From: an uncultured Clostridia bacterium
Lineage (GTDB): Bacteria; Bacillota; Clostridia; Oscillospirales; Ruminococcaceae
Reading direction: 5' to 3'
DNA: 64,000 bases
Assembly: GCA_947627465.1 (NCBI GenBank)
Contig: CANQWD010000010.1
Span: 29,036-93,035 of the forward strand
The position numbers were made by a program, and so were the translations under genes. Below, piece after piece: positions 15,797-25,497 of the stretch. Every line of letters starts with the position of its first letter. Position 1 is the first letter of the stretch. A model generated the notes under the pieces. The model saw only the letters and a list, made by a program, of their open reading frames with translations, searched no databases and was not told where the DNA came from.

Positions 15797-17251
15797 GTGA
15801 ATATCGGAGAACTTTTTAAGGGAATTTGCGAAATTCCCTCGGAACTGAATAACATCGCGGTCTCGGGCGTTACCTCCGATACGCGCGAGGTCGAACGCGG
15901 TTTTGTGTTCGTCTGTGTCAAAGGCGGGAGTTTTGACGGGCACTCTAAAGCCGCTGAAATGCTCGAAAAGGGCGCGGCGGCAGTCGTTACACAAGAAAAA
16001 CTCGGTCTGGAGCGCGAGATAAACGTTTCAAATTCGCGAAAGGCTTATCCGGAGATTTTGTCGGCGTTTTACGGGCACCCGACGCGGAGCTTCAAGCTCT
16101 GCGCCGTCACGGGCACAAACGGCAAGACAACTATTGCCAATCTTTGCACCGAAATAACGCGCCGTTTGGGTTACAGAACGGGCGTTATCGGAACTTTGGG
16201 CACGGACACGGGAAGCGGGCTTCACTACTCGCACGACGGTCCGCCGACCACTCCCGAACCGCGAAAGCTCTATCAGTTATTCTCGCAAATGCGCGGTGAA
16301 AACACGAAATATTGCTTTGTTGAAGCAAGTTCACAGGCATTGGCTCAACATCGTTTCGCCGCGGAGAGCTTTGACGTGGGCGCGTTCACAAACCTCACGC
16401 GCGATCATCTCGATTATCACAAGACTATGGAGAACTACTTCTCGGCAAAGCGCAGACTGTTCGATATGTGCGAAAAAGCCGTTGTCAACATAGACGACGA
16501 GTACGGTAAACAGATCGCGGAATACTGCCGCGAAAAGGGCGTTCCTTTAAAAACCGTTTCAATAGACGGCGAGGCGGATTTTTATACCGAATTCGTAAAG
16601 CTCTCGGCGCACGGTTCGGAGTTCATTTTAACGGACAAAGAAAACAAGAAAAGCTATCCCGTCAGGTTCGCGCTTACGGGCAAATACAACGTCACAAACG
16701 CCGTTGAGGCGGCTGTTACCGTTCATTTGACGGGAATTCCCATGGACGAGGTGATAAACGCTTTGCAAAACGTCAAGGGCGTTGCGGGGCGGCTTGAAAC
16801 GCTGTATCAAGGCGAATTTACGGTAATACGCGACTACGCCCACACCGACGACGGCTTGGAAAAGCTGCTCGGAACGCTGAAACCGCTGACGAAAGGCAGA
16901 CTGATAACCGTTTTCGGGGCGGCGGGAGAACGCGACGCGGGAAAGCGTCCCGACATGGGCAGGGCGGCGGCGAAATTCTCGGATATTATGATAGTTACTA
17001 CGGACAGTCCGAGACACGAAAGCCCTCAACAAACCATTGACGACGTTGTAAAGGGTATTCCCGAAAAACTTCCGCACGAGGAGTTCGTTGACAGAAAAGC
17101 CGCAGTTCTCCGAGCGCTGGAGCTTGCCGAAAAAGGCGACGTTGTGGCGCTTTGCGGAAAGGGTCACGAGGATTATCAGGCGATAGGCGACGTTTACTAT
17201 CACTTCGACGAAAAGGAGATCGTCGAAGAATACTTTAAAAAGGCGGAGTGA
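15797..17251 (+). CDS. murE: UDP-N-acetylmuramoyl-tripeptide synthetase
   Basis: 484 residues in the three-domain Mur ligase layout: VTSDTREVERGFVFVCVKG at the N-terminus, the ATP-binding loop VTGTNGKTTIANL, and the C-terminal domain with VFGAAGERDAGKRPDMG. The residue-selecting motif reads DSPRHESP; the Arg is typical of enzymes that add meso-diaminopimelate rather than lysine, which is an inference. GTG 15797, preceded by a gggggg run, was chosen over the ORF-track start because upstream residues derive from the repeat. murF follows after 3 bp. Confidence 0.94.
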   Translation: MNIGELFKGICEIPSELNNIAVSGVTSDTREVERGFVFVCVKGGSFDGHSKAAEMLEKGAAAVVTQEKLGLEREINVSNSRKAYPEILSAFYGHPTRSFKLCAVTGTNGKTTIANLCTEITRRLGYRTGVIGTLGTDTGSGLHYSHDGPPTTPEPRKLYQLFSQMRGENTKYCFVEASSQALAQHRFAAESFDVGAFTNLTRDHLDYHKTMENYFSAKRRLFDMCEKAVVNIDDEYGKQIAEYCREKGVPLKTVSIDGEADFYTEFVKLSAHGSEFILTDKENKKSYPVRFALTGKYNVTNAVEAAVTVHLTGIPMDEVINALQNVKGVAGRLETLYQGEFTVIRDYAHTDDGLEKLLGTLKPLTKGRLITVFGAAGERDAGKRPDMGRAAAKFSDIMIVTTDSPRHESPQQTIDDVVKGIPEKLPHEEFVDRKAAVLRALELAEKGDVVALCGKGHEDYQAIGDVYYHFDEKEIVEEYFKKAE

Positions 17252-17254
17252 ATT

Positions 17255-18610
17255 ATGTTCACAACGAATGAAATAGCGAATGTTACGGGCGGAAAGCTTT
17301 ACGGCGCGGATATAAAAGTAACTTCCGTTTCCACCGACACGCGGTCTATTGAAAAAGGAGCGCTGTTCATTGCCGTTAAAGGCGAACGGTTTGACGGCAA
17401 TGATTATATAGGACAGGCGGCGCAAAGCGGCGCGGCGGCTGTTCTCTGCGACAGACTGCCCGGGAGCGTCCGCGCGGATATCCCGATAATTTACGTCGAG
17501 GATACGAGAACGGCGCAACTGAAGCTCGCGAGATACTACCGCGATAAATTTCCCGTGAAATTATGCGGAGTCACCGGCTCGGTCGGGAAAACTTCCACAA
17601 AGGATATGATCTACGCGGTTTTGGCGGCAAAATTCCAAACGCTGAAAACCGAGGGCAATTTCAACAACGATATCGGACTTCCCCGAACGCTGTTCCGCTT
17701 AAACGAGGAATACGGCGCGGCGGTCATTGAAATGGGAATGAGCGATCTCGGCGAGATATCGGCGCTGTCAAAGGCTTCGCACCCGAACTGCGCGGTGATT
17801 ACCAACATCGGTTGGTGTCATATCGAGAACCTCAAAACGCGAGAGAATATTCTGGGGGCTAAGCTGGAAATTCTCGACGGAACGGACTATGAGAGCGCTC
17901 CGCTTATCGTCTGCGGCGACGACGAGTATTTGGGAAAGCTCAATAAAGAACAAACGGGTTCGCATAAGCTCGTGAAATACGGCTTTAATACGGACAACGA
18001 CGTATTTGCTTCCGATATCGAGCATGTTGAGGGCGGCGAACGGTTTACGCTGAATTACGGCGGCGAAAAATACGCGGCTGAACTGCGCGTTATCGGCGAA
18101 CATCATATTTTGAATGCTCTGGCGGCTTTCGCGGTCGGCGTTGAGTTCGGAATGAACGCCGAGGAGATAATTCCCGCGTTTTTGAACTACGAAGCAAGCG
18201 GAATGCGGCAAAGAATTGAGAAGCGCGGCGATGTTACCGTAATTCTCGACTGCTACAACGCTTCTCCGACTTCCATGAAGTCCTCGCTGAACGTCTTGTC
18301 GACAATGAACGGACGGAAAATAGCGGTGCTCGGCGATATGCTGGAGCTTGGCGAAAAGTCACGGGAACTTCACGCGGGGCTTGCCGAACTCTCTGATTTG
18401 GCGGACGTGTTTTTCCTATACGGAAAGGAAATGGCGGCTCTGCGCGGCGAACTTGAAAAAAAGGGCGTTCCCGTAACGCAAAGCGAGGACAAGGCAAAGC
18501 TTACCGAGGAGCTTTTAAAAGAGATAAAAAGCGGCGATGTGATACTTTTCAAGGGCAGCCGCGGTATGAAAATGGAAGAAATTGCGGAAAAAATAGGTGA
18601 GGATTTATGA
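17255..18610 (+). CDS. murF: UDP-N-acetylmuramoyl-tripeptide-D-alanyl-D-alanine ligase
   Basis: 451 residues. The protein opens with a MurF-type substrate domain (GGKLYGADIKVTSVSTDTRSIEKGALFIAVKGERFDG), then the ATP loop GVTGSVGKTSTKDMI, the asparagine-rich TEGNFNNDIGLPRTL block and the C-terminal YNASPTSMKSSL and LGDMLELGEKSRELH motifs. It adds D-Ala-D-Ala to the UDP-MurNAc-tripeptide made by MurE. The ATG lies 3 bp after murE and the stop overlaps mraY by 4 bp (ATGA), so the three genes are translationally coupled. Confidence 0.95.
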   Translation: MFTTNEIANVTGGKLYGADIKVTSVSTDTRSIEKGALFIAVKGERFDGNDYIGQAAQSGAAAVLCDRLPGSVRADIPIIYVEDTRTAQLKLARYYRDKFPVKLCGVTGSVGKTSTKDMIYAVLAAKFQTLKTEGNFNNDIGLPRTLFRLNEEYGAAVIEMGMSDLGEISALSKASHPNCAVITNIGWCHIENLKTRENILGAKLEILDGTDYESAPLIVCGDDEYLGKLNKEQTGSHKLVKYGFNTDNDVFASDIEHVEGGERFTLNYGGEKYAAELRVIGEHHILNALAAFAVGVEFGMNAEEIIPAFLNYEASGMRQRIEKRGDVTVILDCYNASPTSMKSSLNVLSTMNGRKIAVLGDMLELGEKSRELHAGLAELSDLADVFFLYGKEMAALRGELEKKGVPVTQSEDKAKLTEELLKEIKSGDVILFKGSRGMKMEEIAEKIGEDL

Positions 18611-19653
18611 ACGAAACTTGGATATTCGTAGGAGCGGCGCTCGGCTCTTTTCTGCTGACGTGGCTGGGAGGATTTTGGCTGATACCGCTGCTTCACAAGC
18701 TGAAATACGGGCAGACGATACTCGATATCGGTCCGAAATGGCACAAGGCGAAAAAAGAGGGCACGGCGACGATGGGCGGCATTTCGTTCATTATCGGAGT
18801 GACGGTCTGCTTTGTGATAGGCATGATCGTTTTGGCAAACAACGGCAAGAATTATGTCGGCGCTGACAAGCCCGAGTTTATCCGCTCTGTCGCGGGAATG
18901 GCTATGGCGGTCCTGCTCGGATTTATGGGATTTCTCGATGACTTTATTAAGGTAAAGAAGAAGCACAACGAGGGGCTTTCATGGATACAGAAAATCATAT
19001 TTCAGGTAATGATAATCGCGGCGTATTTTACGACGCTGTATATAAACGGTCTTTCGCGCACAGTTATCTCGTTCCCAGGCGGCGCTCAATGGGATTTGGG
19101 ACTGTTTTATTACCCGCTTGTGGGACTGCTGATAATTTATATGGTGAACGCCGTAAATCTTACGGACGGCATAGACGGGCTTTGCAGCTGCGTCACCACC
19201 GTTTATATGATAGCGTTTTCGGTAATTACGGCGGTTTTGGGAATGTTCGGGCAGCAGCTTCTTGCTTACTGCGCGGCGGGCGGCTGTATCGGCTTCCTGA
19301 CGTGGAACGCGCCCCCCGCTAAGGTTTTTATGGGAGACACAGGCTCAATGTTTTTGGGCGGTATGGTGTGCGCTCTGGGATTGGGCTGCGGCGCGGAATT
19401 CCTTATGGTTATCGCGGGTATCGTTTACGTTCTCGAAGCGCTGTCCGTGGTCATTCAATCGACCGTGTTCAAGATAACGCGCAAGATGTACCACACCAAA
19501 GAGGGCAAGCGCCTTTTCAAGATGACGCCCATTCATCACCACTTCGAGCTTTCAAGCTGGAGCGAGCTTAAGATAGACTGTGTGTTCTCGCTTGTCGGAC
19601 TGCTGTTCGGCGGACTGGCGGTCTTATTCGCGTTTAATATGTTCACAAAATAA
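18607..19653 (+). CDS. mraY: Phospho-N-acetylmuramoyl-pentapeptide-transferase
   Basis: 348 residues with about ten membrane spans. Diagnostic cytoplasmic loops are present: the early KWHKAKKEGTATMGG, FLDDFIKVKKKHNEGL, VNLTDGIDGL, MGDTGSMFLGG and the histidine-rich KMTPIHHHFELSSW. It links the UDP-MurNAc-pentapeptide to undecaprenyl phosphate to form lipid I. It overlaps murF by 4 bp. In many bacteria murD follows mraY; here an approximately 140-bp repeat-containing gap and ftsW follow instead. Confidence 0.96.
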   Translation: MNETWIFVGAALGSFLLTWLGGFWLIPLLHKLKYGQTILDIGPKWHKAKKEGTATMGGISFIIGVTVCFVIGMIVLANNGKNYVGADKPEFIRSVAGMAMAVLLGFMGFLDDFIKVKKKHNEGLSWIQKIIFQVMIIAAYFTTLYINGLSRTVISFPGGAQWDLGLFYYPLVGLLIIYMVNAVNLTDGIDGLCSCVTTVYMIAFSVITAVLGMFGQQLLAYCAAGGCIGFLTWNAPPAKVFMGDTGSMFLGGMVCALGLGCGAEFLMVIAGIVYVLEALSVVIQSTVFKITRKMYHTKEGKRLFKMTPIHHHFELSSWSELKIDCVFSLVGLLFGGLAVLFAFNMFTK

Positions 19654-19660
19654 ACGATAG

Positions 19661-19782
19661 ACAATTGACAGTGTACGGTCAATGCGTCGGCTTCGCCGAC
19701 AGGTTTGGATCGTATACTGATAATAGAGCGGATCTAACGCTTCAACTTGCAGTATAACTGTCAACTTTTAACTGTAAACTGT
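19661..19782. repeat. TTGACA-type repeat with inverted ends, copy 6
   Basis: Left end acaattgacagtgtacgg, right end aactgtcaacttttaactgt in inverted orientation, with gtcggcttcgccgac hairpin between. Same plan as the copy before murE. Confidence 0.6.
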
Positions 19783-19796
19783 TTCGGGGGGATAAA

Positions 19797-21380
19797 ATGC
19801 AGACAAGAAATGTTTCGGAAAGGGGAAAACAGGCGCCGCCTAGGTCTTCCGCGATGCAGCGCGGAAGCAGACCGCAGACCGCGCCCCGCGCTAACGGCAG
19901 ACCTCAAAGCGCTCCGCGCCCCAATTCGCAAAATCGGAACGGAAAACCGCAGGCCTCGCCCCGTGCGGGCGGCGGAACCCGAACAGCTCCGCGTTCCGAA
20001 ATACCGCGCGGAGGTTCAAGAGGGCAGGCAACGCCCCGACAGGCGGCTTTGCGTCCAAACGCAAGCGGGCAAGCCGCGCCGAACAGGTCGGCGAGACCGC
20101 AGAACGCCCCGATACCTAAGACTGCGGCTAAGCCGAAAGCTCAAAAGGCTCCCAAGGATCCTACGGATAAGCTCAGAAAGAAGAAAGAAAAGGAAAAAGC
20201 ACGGGAGCTTGCCAAAGAACGCAAAAAAGACCCGAACCGCATTAAGTTCTTCAGCTTTGAGGGCAGAGTGGATATACCTATGCTCATCATCACGCTTGTT
20301 TTGCTTGCCGTGGGCATTACGATGATGTTTTCGGCAAGCCCCGCTTATTCCTACCGCGACAACCACGGAGACAGCTACGCGTATGTCAGACGTCAGATGA
20401 CGGCGGCTGTTATAGGTCTTGCGGGCATGGCTATGCTCACGATGTTCGACTATCGTTTTTTGAGGTATGAATCGAAGCGGCTGCACATCACGGCGGCGCA
20501 TATTTTCCTTGTCATTTGTATAATCTTGAACGCGATGTGCTATTTTGTCGGCATCGAAGCGCAGGGCGGACAAAAACGCTGGCTTCAGGTCCCGATAATC
20601 GGGCAGTTTCAGCCGTCGGACTTTTTAAAGGTCGCGCTGATAATTTTTATGGCGTGTTATATTCAAAAAAATTCCGACAAAATGCGCACATTTAAGCGCG
20701 GTCTTTTGATACCGCTGTTAATAATGGTGCCCGTGGCGGGTTCTGTTATCGTGCAGAAACACCTTTCGTGTCTGCTCATTATAGCGATGATATTCGCCGT
20801 GATGATGTTCGTGGGCGGCGTTAATTTGAAAGAAGCCGTGCCCATTGCGGTGGGATTTGTGCTGATCGTTTTCTTCGTCGTCAGCGTTGTACAGGTCGGA
20901 TATTTCCAACAGCGTATCGAGTATATGGACCCTCTTTCCGATCCGGGAGATCAGTCATATCAGAACTATCAGTCCGCGCTGGCTATCGGCTCGGGAGGAA
21001 TTTGGGGCAAAGGCTTCGGAAACTCCAGTCAGAAGTACTATTATCTGCCCGAAGCGCAAAACGACTTTGTTTACGCTATCCTCGTGGAGGAATTCGGGCT
21101 TGTGGGCGGAATTTTTGTGATTTTGATGTTCATCATTTTCATAATGCGCGGGCTTTACATTGCAAGAAAAGCCGAGGACAAATTCGGTTGTCTTGTCGCT
21201 ACGGGAATAACGTTCCAGATAGGCGTGCAGGCGCTGCTTAACATCGCGGTAAATCTTTGCTGTATCCCCAATACGGGCGTGTCTCTGCCGTTTTTCAGCT
21301 ACGGCGGTACGGCGCTTGTTTTGCAGCTTTGGGAAATGGGTTTGCTGCTGTCGATAAGCAAGCGGGCGCGCGTTAACTGA
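19797..21380 (+). CDS. ftsW: Peptidoglycan polymerase FtsW (SEDS family) with long basic N-terminal extension
   Basis: 527 residues, well above the usual 370-420. Residues 1 to about 160 are a low-complexity, strongly basic Arg/Pro/Ala/Gln/Lys region with degenerate APR repeats, ending in a Lys-rich helix (DKLRKKKEKEKARELAKERKK); it should lie in the cytoplasm. The rest is a SEDS glycosyltransferase with about ten spans and family motifs (FQPSDFLKVALI, AEAQNDFVYAILVEEFGL-like PEAQNDFVYAIL, NTGVSLPFFSYGG). It polymerises lipid II together with the class B PBP. The start has a ggggg ribosome site. Confidence 0.93.
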   Translation: MQTRNVSERGKQAPPRSSAMQRGSRPQTAPRANGRPQSAPRPNSQNRNGKPQASPRAGGGTRTAPRSEIPRGGSRGQATPRQAALRPNASGQAAPNRSARPQNAPIPKTAAKPKAQKAPKDPTDKLRKKKEKEKARELAKERKKDPNRIKFFSFEGRVDIPMLIITLVLLAVGITMMFSASPAYSYRDNHGDSYAYVRRQMTAAVIGLAGMAMLTMFDYRFLRYESKRLHITAAHIFLVICIILNAMCYFVGIEAQGGQKRWLQVPIIGQFQPSDFLKVALIIFMACYIQKNSDKMRTFKRGLLIPLLIMVPVAGSVIVQKHLSCLLIIAMIFAVMMFVGGVNLKEAVPIAVGFVLIVFFVVSVVQVGYFQQRIEYMDPLSDPGDQSYQNYQSALAIGSGGIWGKGFGNSSQKYYYLPEAQNDFVYAILVEEFGLVGGIFVILMFIIFIMRGLYIARKAEDKFGCLVATGITFQIGVQALLNIAVNLCCIPNTGVSLPFFSYGGTALVLQLWEMGLLLSISKRARVN

Positions 21381-21411
21381 TACGCGTTAACTGATATAGG
21401 AGGTGCTAAAA

Positions 21412-22545
21412 ATGAAGGTGATATTTGCGGCGGGCGGTACGGCGGGGCACATAAATCCCGCGCTTGCCATTGCCGACAAAATGAAAAAGGTGTTTCCCGA
21501 AACGGATATACTGTTTATCGGAACTCCGAATGGTATGGAAAGCCGTTTGGTGACTAAGGCGGGCTATGATTTCAAGGGTGTGGAGATGTCGGGTTTTCAG
21601 CGCGATCTTTCACCGAAATCCGTTTTGAGAAATGTCAAGGCGGCGTACTGCTACCTTGTTTCCGCGAAGATCGCGGTTCGCCGTATCATCAAGGAATTCA
21701 AGCCCGATCTGGCTGTCGGTACGGGCGGCTACGTCACGGGGACGGTGCTGCGTCAGGCGGTCGCCATGGGTATCAAGACCGTTACCCACGAGAGCAACTC
21801 TTATCCCGGCGCGGCTACCAAGCTGTTATCCGACAAGGCGGATAAAGTCCTGTTGGCGGCGGAGGACGCAAAGAAGTATCTTAAGGACGCTTCGCGGTGC
21901 GTTGTTACGGGAAATCCTTTACGCTCGAACATTCCCATAGAGGCACGCGCCGCGGCACGGGAGCGTTTGGGGCTGCCCGACTGCTTTACCGTTTTATCGT
22001 TCGGCGGAAGTCTCGGCGCGAACAAGATCACAAGCGCCGTGGCGGAGCTTATCGCATGGGAGCAGAAAACGGGCGAGATCAACCACATTCACTCTTACGG
22101 CGGCAAAAATAAAGACCTGTTTCTTGACGCTTTGAAAGAGGCTAATGTTCGCGAGGACAAGCGCCACCTTATTTTTAAAGAATACATCGACAATATGTAC
22201 ACCTGTATGTGCGCCGCCGACCTTATCATTTCCCGCGCGGGTGCTATGACGATAACCGAGCTTACCGAGATCGGCAGACCGTCCGTCCTTGTGCCGTACC
22301 CCGCGGCGGCGGAAAATCACCAATACTACAACGCGATGACGTTAGTCAACCAAAACGCCGCTATCCTTATCGAGGACAAAAACCTTACCAAAGCCAAGCT
22401 TGTGGACGAGGTCTCAAAGCTTTACGCGGACAGAGGACGGCTGAAGCTTATGGAGGAGAACGCGGGAAAAATGCGCAAAGCGAACGCCGCGGACATTATT
22501 CTTAAAGAGATCGTCGAGCTTTGCGGCGAGGATAGCTTTAAATAG
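21412..22545 (+). CDS. murG: UDP-N-acetylglucosamine-N-acetylmuramyl-(pentapeptide) pyrophosphoryl-undecaprenol GlcNAc transferase
   Basis: 377 residues, GT-B glycosyltransferase. MKVIFAAGGTAGHINPALAIAD is the lipid I-binding N-terminal loop; DLAVGTGGYVTGTVL, THESNSYPGAATKLL, LSFGGSLGANKI and SRAGAMTITELTEIGRPSVLVPYP follow in the family order. It makes lipid II on the inner face of the membrane. The ORF track begins at GTG 21403, which lies within the aggaggtg ribosome site; ATG 21412 was chosen. A 14-bp direct repeat (cgcgttaactgata) lies across the ftsW stop and this leader. Confidence 0.95.
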   Translation: MKVIFAAGGTAGHINPALAIADKMKKVFPETDILFIGTPNGMESRLVTKAGYDFKGVEMSGFQRDLSPKSVLRNVKAAYCYLVSAKIAVRRIIKEFKPDLAVGTGGYVTGTVLRQAVAMGIKTVTHESNSYPGAATKLLSDKADKVLLAAEDAKKYLKDASRCVVTGNPLRSNIPIEARAAARERLGLPDCFTVLSFGGSLGANKITSAVAELIAWEQKTGEINHIHSYGGKNKDLFLDALKEANVREDKRHLIFKEYIDNMYTCMCAADLIISRAGAMTITELTEIGRPSVLVPYPAAAENHQYYNAMTLVNQNAAILIEDKNLTKAKLVDEVSKLYADRGRLKLMEENAGKMRKANAADIILKEIVELCGEDSFK

Positions 22546-22632
22546 CCGAATACGACCATGCGAAGTCAATTGTAATCACCAATTTGCCCGTTTCAACATA
22601 CTATGCAGTATAATTGTTGAAAGGGTGATGAT

Positions 22633-23898
22633 ATGAGCGATCGCCAAAAACTTATCGTAAACGGCGGCAGACGTTTGGAGGGCGAGCTTCGCGTTCACGG
22701 CGCGAAAAACAGCGCTCTGCCGCTGCTTTCCGCGGCTGTGCTGGCGCACGGTGAGACAGTTCTGCACAACTGCCCCGCGCTTACCGATGTGGACGTTGCC
22801 TGTAGGATTTTAACGCATATCGGCTGCAAATGCCGCCGCAGCGGAGATACCGTCACTGTGGACGCGACAAATGTTTTCGGCGGAGAGATCCCCGACAACC
22901 TTATGCGTGAAATGCGCTCCTCGATAGTATTTCTGGGAGCGATGCTCGGGCGCACGGGGCGCTGCAAGCTTACATTCCCGGGCGGTTGCGAGTTGGGAGC
23001 GCGTCCAATTGACCTGCATCTTTCCGCGCTTCGCCAAATGGGAGCGGAAATTATCGAGCAGCACGGCTATCTTGACTGCAATGTCGGGAAAGGTTTGCAC
23101 GGCGCAAAGATAGTGCTGTCGTTCCCGTCCGTGGGGGCTACGGAGAATATTCTTTTAGCCGCCGTTACCGCCAAGGGCGAGACCGAGATCCACAACGCCG
23201 CCCGCGAACCCGAGATCGTCGACCTTGCCGATTTTCTGAGTAAATGCGGCGCGAAGATACGCGGCGCGGGCGAGAGCGTTATCGCGATAGACGGCGTTGA
23301 ACGTTTGGAACCTTGCGAGCACAGCGTTATCCCCGACCGAATAGCGGCGGGAACCTATCTTTGCGCGGCGGCGATGACCCGCGGCGAGATGATTCTCACG
23401 CATTGTTGTCCCGAGCATATGACGGGATTTTTGCAGGTCTTGGAAGCTATGGGTATGCGAATTTACACTTACGGCGGTGGAAAAATGTACCTCAGCGGCA
23501 AAAAAAGCTACAAAGCCCCTCCCACCGTAAGAACGATGCCTTATCCCGGCTTCCCGACGGATATTCAAGCGCCGTTTACCGCGCTTTGCACTACCGCCGA
23601 GGGTACGAGCGTTTTCGTTGAAACGATATTTGAGAACCGCTTCAGACATGTATCGGAGCTGGTGCGCCTCGGCGCGTCTATAAAAACCGAGGGCAGAGTT
23701 TGTGTGGTTCAGGGCGTAAAGCAGCTTTCGGGCGCGAAAGTCTGCGCTGCCGAGCTTCGCGGCGGCGCGGCTCTTGTCGTTGCTTCTCTCGCGGCGGAGG
23801 GTACGAGCGAGATAAGCGGTCTGCAATACATCGACAGAGGTTATGAATGTCTTGAGGGCGCACTGCGTTCGATAGGCGCGGATATTAAAAGAGTATGA
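22633..23898 (+). CDS. murA: UDP-N-acetylglucosamine 1-carboxyvinyltransferase
   Basis: 421 residues. MurA transfers enolpyruvate from PEP to UDP-GlcNAc, the first committed step of peptidoglycan synthesis. RLEGELRVHGAKNSALPLLSAAVLA is the N-terminal KN-containing substrate loop; the catalytic, fosfomycin-target cysteine is in FPGGCELGARPIDLHL; the C-terminal half has YPGFPTDIQAPFTAL and FENRFRHVSEL. A 87-bp gap separates it from murG and the start has aaagggtgat upstream. Location inside the dcw cluster is common in Clostridia. Confidence 0.95.
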   Translation: MSDRQKLIVNGGRRLEGELRVHGAKNSALPLLSAAVLAHGETVLHNCPALTDVDVACRILTHIGCKCRRSGDTVTVDATNVFGGEIPDNLMREMRSSIVFLGAMLGRTGRCKLTFPGGCELGARPIDLHLSALRQMGAEIIEQHGYLDCNVGKGLHGAKIVLSFPSVGATENILLAAVTAKGETEIHNAAREPEIVDLADFLSKCGAKIRGAGESVIAIDGVERLEPCEHSVIPDRIAAGTYLCAAAMTRGEMILTHCCPEHMTGFLQVLEAMGMRIYTYGGGKMYLSGKKSYKAPPTVRTMPYPGFPTDIQAPFTALCTTAEGTSVFVETIFENRFRHVSELVRLGASIKTEGRVCVVQGVKQLSGAKVCAAELRGGAALVVASLAAEGTSEISGLQYIDRGYECLEGALRSIGADIKRV

Positions 23899-23939
23899 CG
23901 GCGGAATATGGATTATTCCCAAAAGGATGGTGACGGAAA

Positions 23940-25208
23940 ATGGCACGGAAAAGGAGCGGAGAACATTTTAAAAGCTCGCCCGAGGAACTGGGCAATTTAA
24001 AAGCAAAAAGCGCTCGCTCTTCTCGGAATACGCGTAAAAAATACGCCCGTTCCGCCGCGGAACATGACGCGGGCAAAGAAGCCGAAAAAATTATGCGCAA
24101 TAAAAGCCGACCGCGAAAGAAAAAGAAATTTCGCGGCGGCAATTATGCGCTTTATTATATTTTGGCGGCTGTCGTGGCCGTTGTCGTGCTGATAATTCTG
24201 TCTAACACCGTGTTTTTCAAGTGCTCTCATATCAACGTTTCGGGAAACGTCAAATACAGAGCCGAGGAGATAGCCGATAAATCGGGACTTAAGATTGGCG
24301 AAAATCTTCTGCGGATGAATACGTCTCAAGCCCGCGATAAGATCATAGAGTCTTTGGTATATGTCGATGAAGCCGAGGTAAAAAAATCATTTCCCACAAG
24401 CGTTGAAATTACCGTGACCGAAGCCGAAAAGGAATACTGTATAAGCGAGGGCGGCGTTACAGCGGCGATATCGCGCAAGGGCAAGATACTTGAGCACGGC
24501 GAAGCGGACGGTCTGCCTATTGTCAAAGGCTATGAAGCGGAAACGATCGAGATCGGCAAGTGGCTTAAATCAAAATCCGAGGGCAAAACAGAGATCCCCG
24601 ACATCATATTGAATGCTGCGGACAAGGCGGGTTTGAAGAATATTACCGAGATCGATATTACAGATAAGTTCTCAGTGAAAATAACCGTGGAAAACCGCGT
24701 TATCCTCCAGCTTGGACCCGCAGAGGAAGTTGAAAGCAAGCTGCTTGTCGCGGTTGAGATAATTACAAATCAGATCGGAAAGGATGAGTATGTGACGCTG
24801 CTGCTTACAAATCCCGAAAAAGTTCCCGTGCAGAACAACTCCATACCTCACACAAGCAGTCTCGCTTCAAGTAAGGCGGCTTCGACGGTATCTTCATCTT
24901 CCGCGGCGTCCGTGCCGGAATCCGTTGCAGAGCCGCAGGTTGATCCCGATCCCGATCCCGAACCCGAGCCTGAACCCGATCCCGAGCCCGATCCCGAGCC
25001 CGATCCCGAGCCCGATCCCGAGCCTGAACCCGATCCCGAACCCGAACCGGAACCCGATCCCGAACCCGATCCCGAACCGGAACCCGATCCCGAACCCGAA
25101 CCTGACCCCGAGCCTGAACCCGACCCCGAGCCGGAGCCTGACCCCGATCCCGACCCCGAACCGGAACCCGATCCCGAACCCGACCCGCAGCCCGCCTCGG
25201 AAACTTGA
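23940..25208 (+). CDS. ftsQ: Cell division protein DivIB/FtsQ with polyanionic Asp/Glu-Pro tail
   Basis: 422 residues. A long basic cytoplasmic N-terminus ([15 protein letters not shown]) precedes one span ([24 protein letters not shown]) and a POTRA domain opening [31 protein letters not shown], followed by the beta domain ([23 protein letters not shown]). After a Ser/Ala linker, about 85 residues consist of almost pure (D/E)P dipeptides. The tail should lie outside the membrane. DivIB stabilises FtsL/DivIC at the septum. The reading frame is kept by 6-bp units (gatccc, gagccc), which makes length variation likely. Confidence 0.9.
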   Translation: MARKRSGEHFKSSPEELGNLKAKSARSSRNTRKKYARSAAEHDAGKEAEKIMRNKSRPRKKKKFRGGNYALYYILAAVVAVVVLIILSNTVFFKCSHINVSGNVKYRAEEIADKSGLKIGENLLRMNTSQARDKIIESLVYVDEAEVKKSFPTSVEITVTEAEKEYCISEGGVTAAISRKGKILEHGEADGLPIVKGYEAETIEIGKWLKSKSEGKTEIPDIILNAADKAGLKNITEIDITDKFSVKITVENRVILQLGPAEEVESKLLVAVEIITNQIGKDEYVTLLLTNPEKVPVQNNSIPHTSSLASSKAASTVSSSSAASVPESVAEPQVDPDPDPEPEPEPDPEPDPEPDPEPDPEPEPDPEPEPEPDPEPDPEPEPDPEPEPDPEPEPDPEPEPDPDPDPEPEPDPEPDPQPASET

Positions 25209-25417
25209 TACATTCCGTTAACAAAGCCGTTCCCGAAGCGCTATAAAATAACGCGTTCGCTTGAAACATTCAAGCAAATCGACGGAAAAGCCCTCGGTAC
25301 AGTTTTTATGCGGCGACGTCCTTTGGTATAAGCCCGTTATACCCCGCAAAAAATCCGCTTTGGGCAAAATCCACGAAAAATGTCGGCTAATATTCTTAAA
25401 ATTATCGGAAAAAAGAC

Positions 25418-25446
25418 TTGCATTTTGGATTGTGATGTGTTATAAT
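25418..25446 (+). promoter_or_regulatory. Sigma-A promoter of ftsZ
   Basis: TTGCAT, 17-bp spacer, TATAAT, about 50 bp before the ftsZ ATG. ftsZ therefore has its own promoter in addition to any read-through from the dcw cluster. Confidence 0.8.
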
Positions 25447-25497
25447 TATAAAGTAGTACTGTATGTATTGACGTAAAAAGTAGGAGGAGAGTATAAT

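Noticed and set aside
21370-21397. 14-bp direct repeat (cgcgttaactgata) across the ftsW stop
   Set aside because: A single short duplication with no further copies seen; no functional meaning beyond slippage.
24848-25213. 121-aa minus-strand ORF of GSGSGS repeats, and other frames over the same stretch
   Set aside because: Shadow of the (D/E)P repeat of divIB; no ribosome site and no sensible composition.
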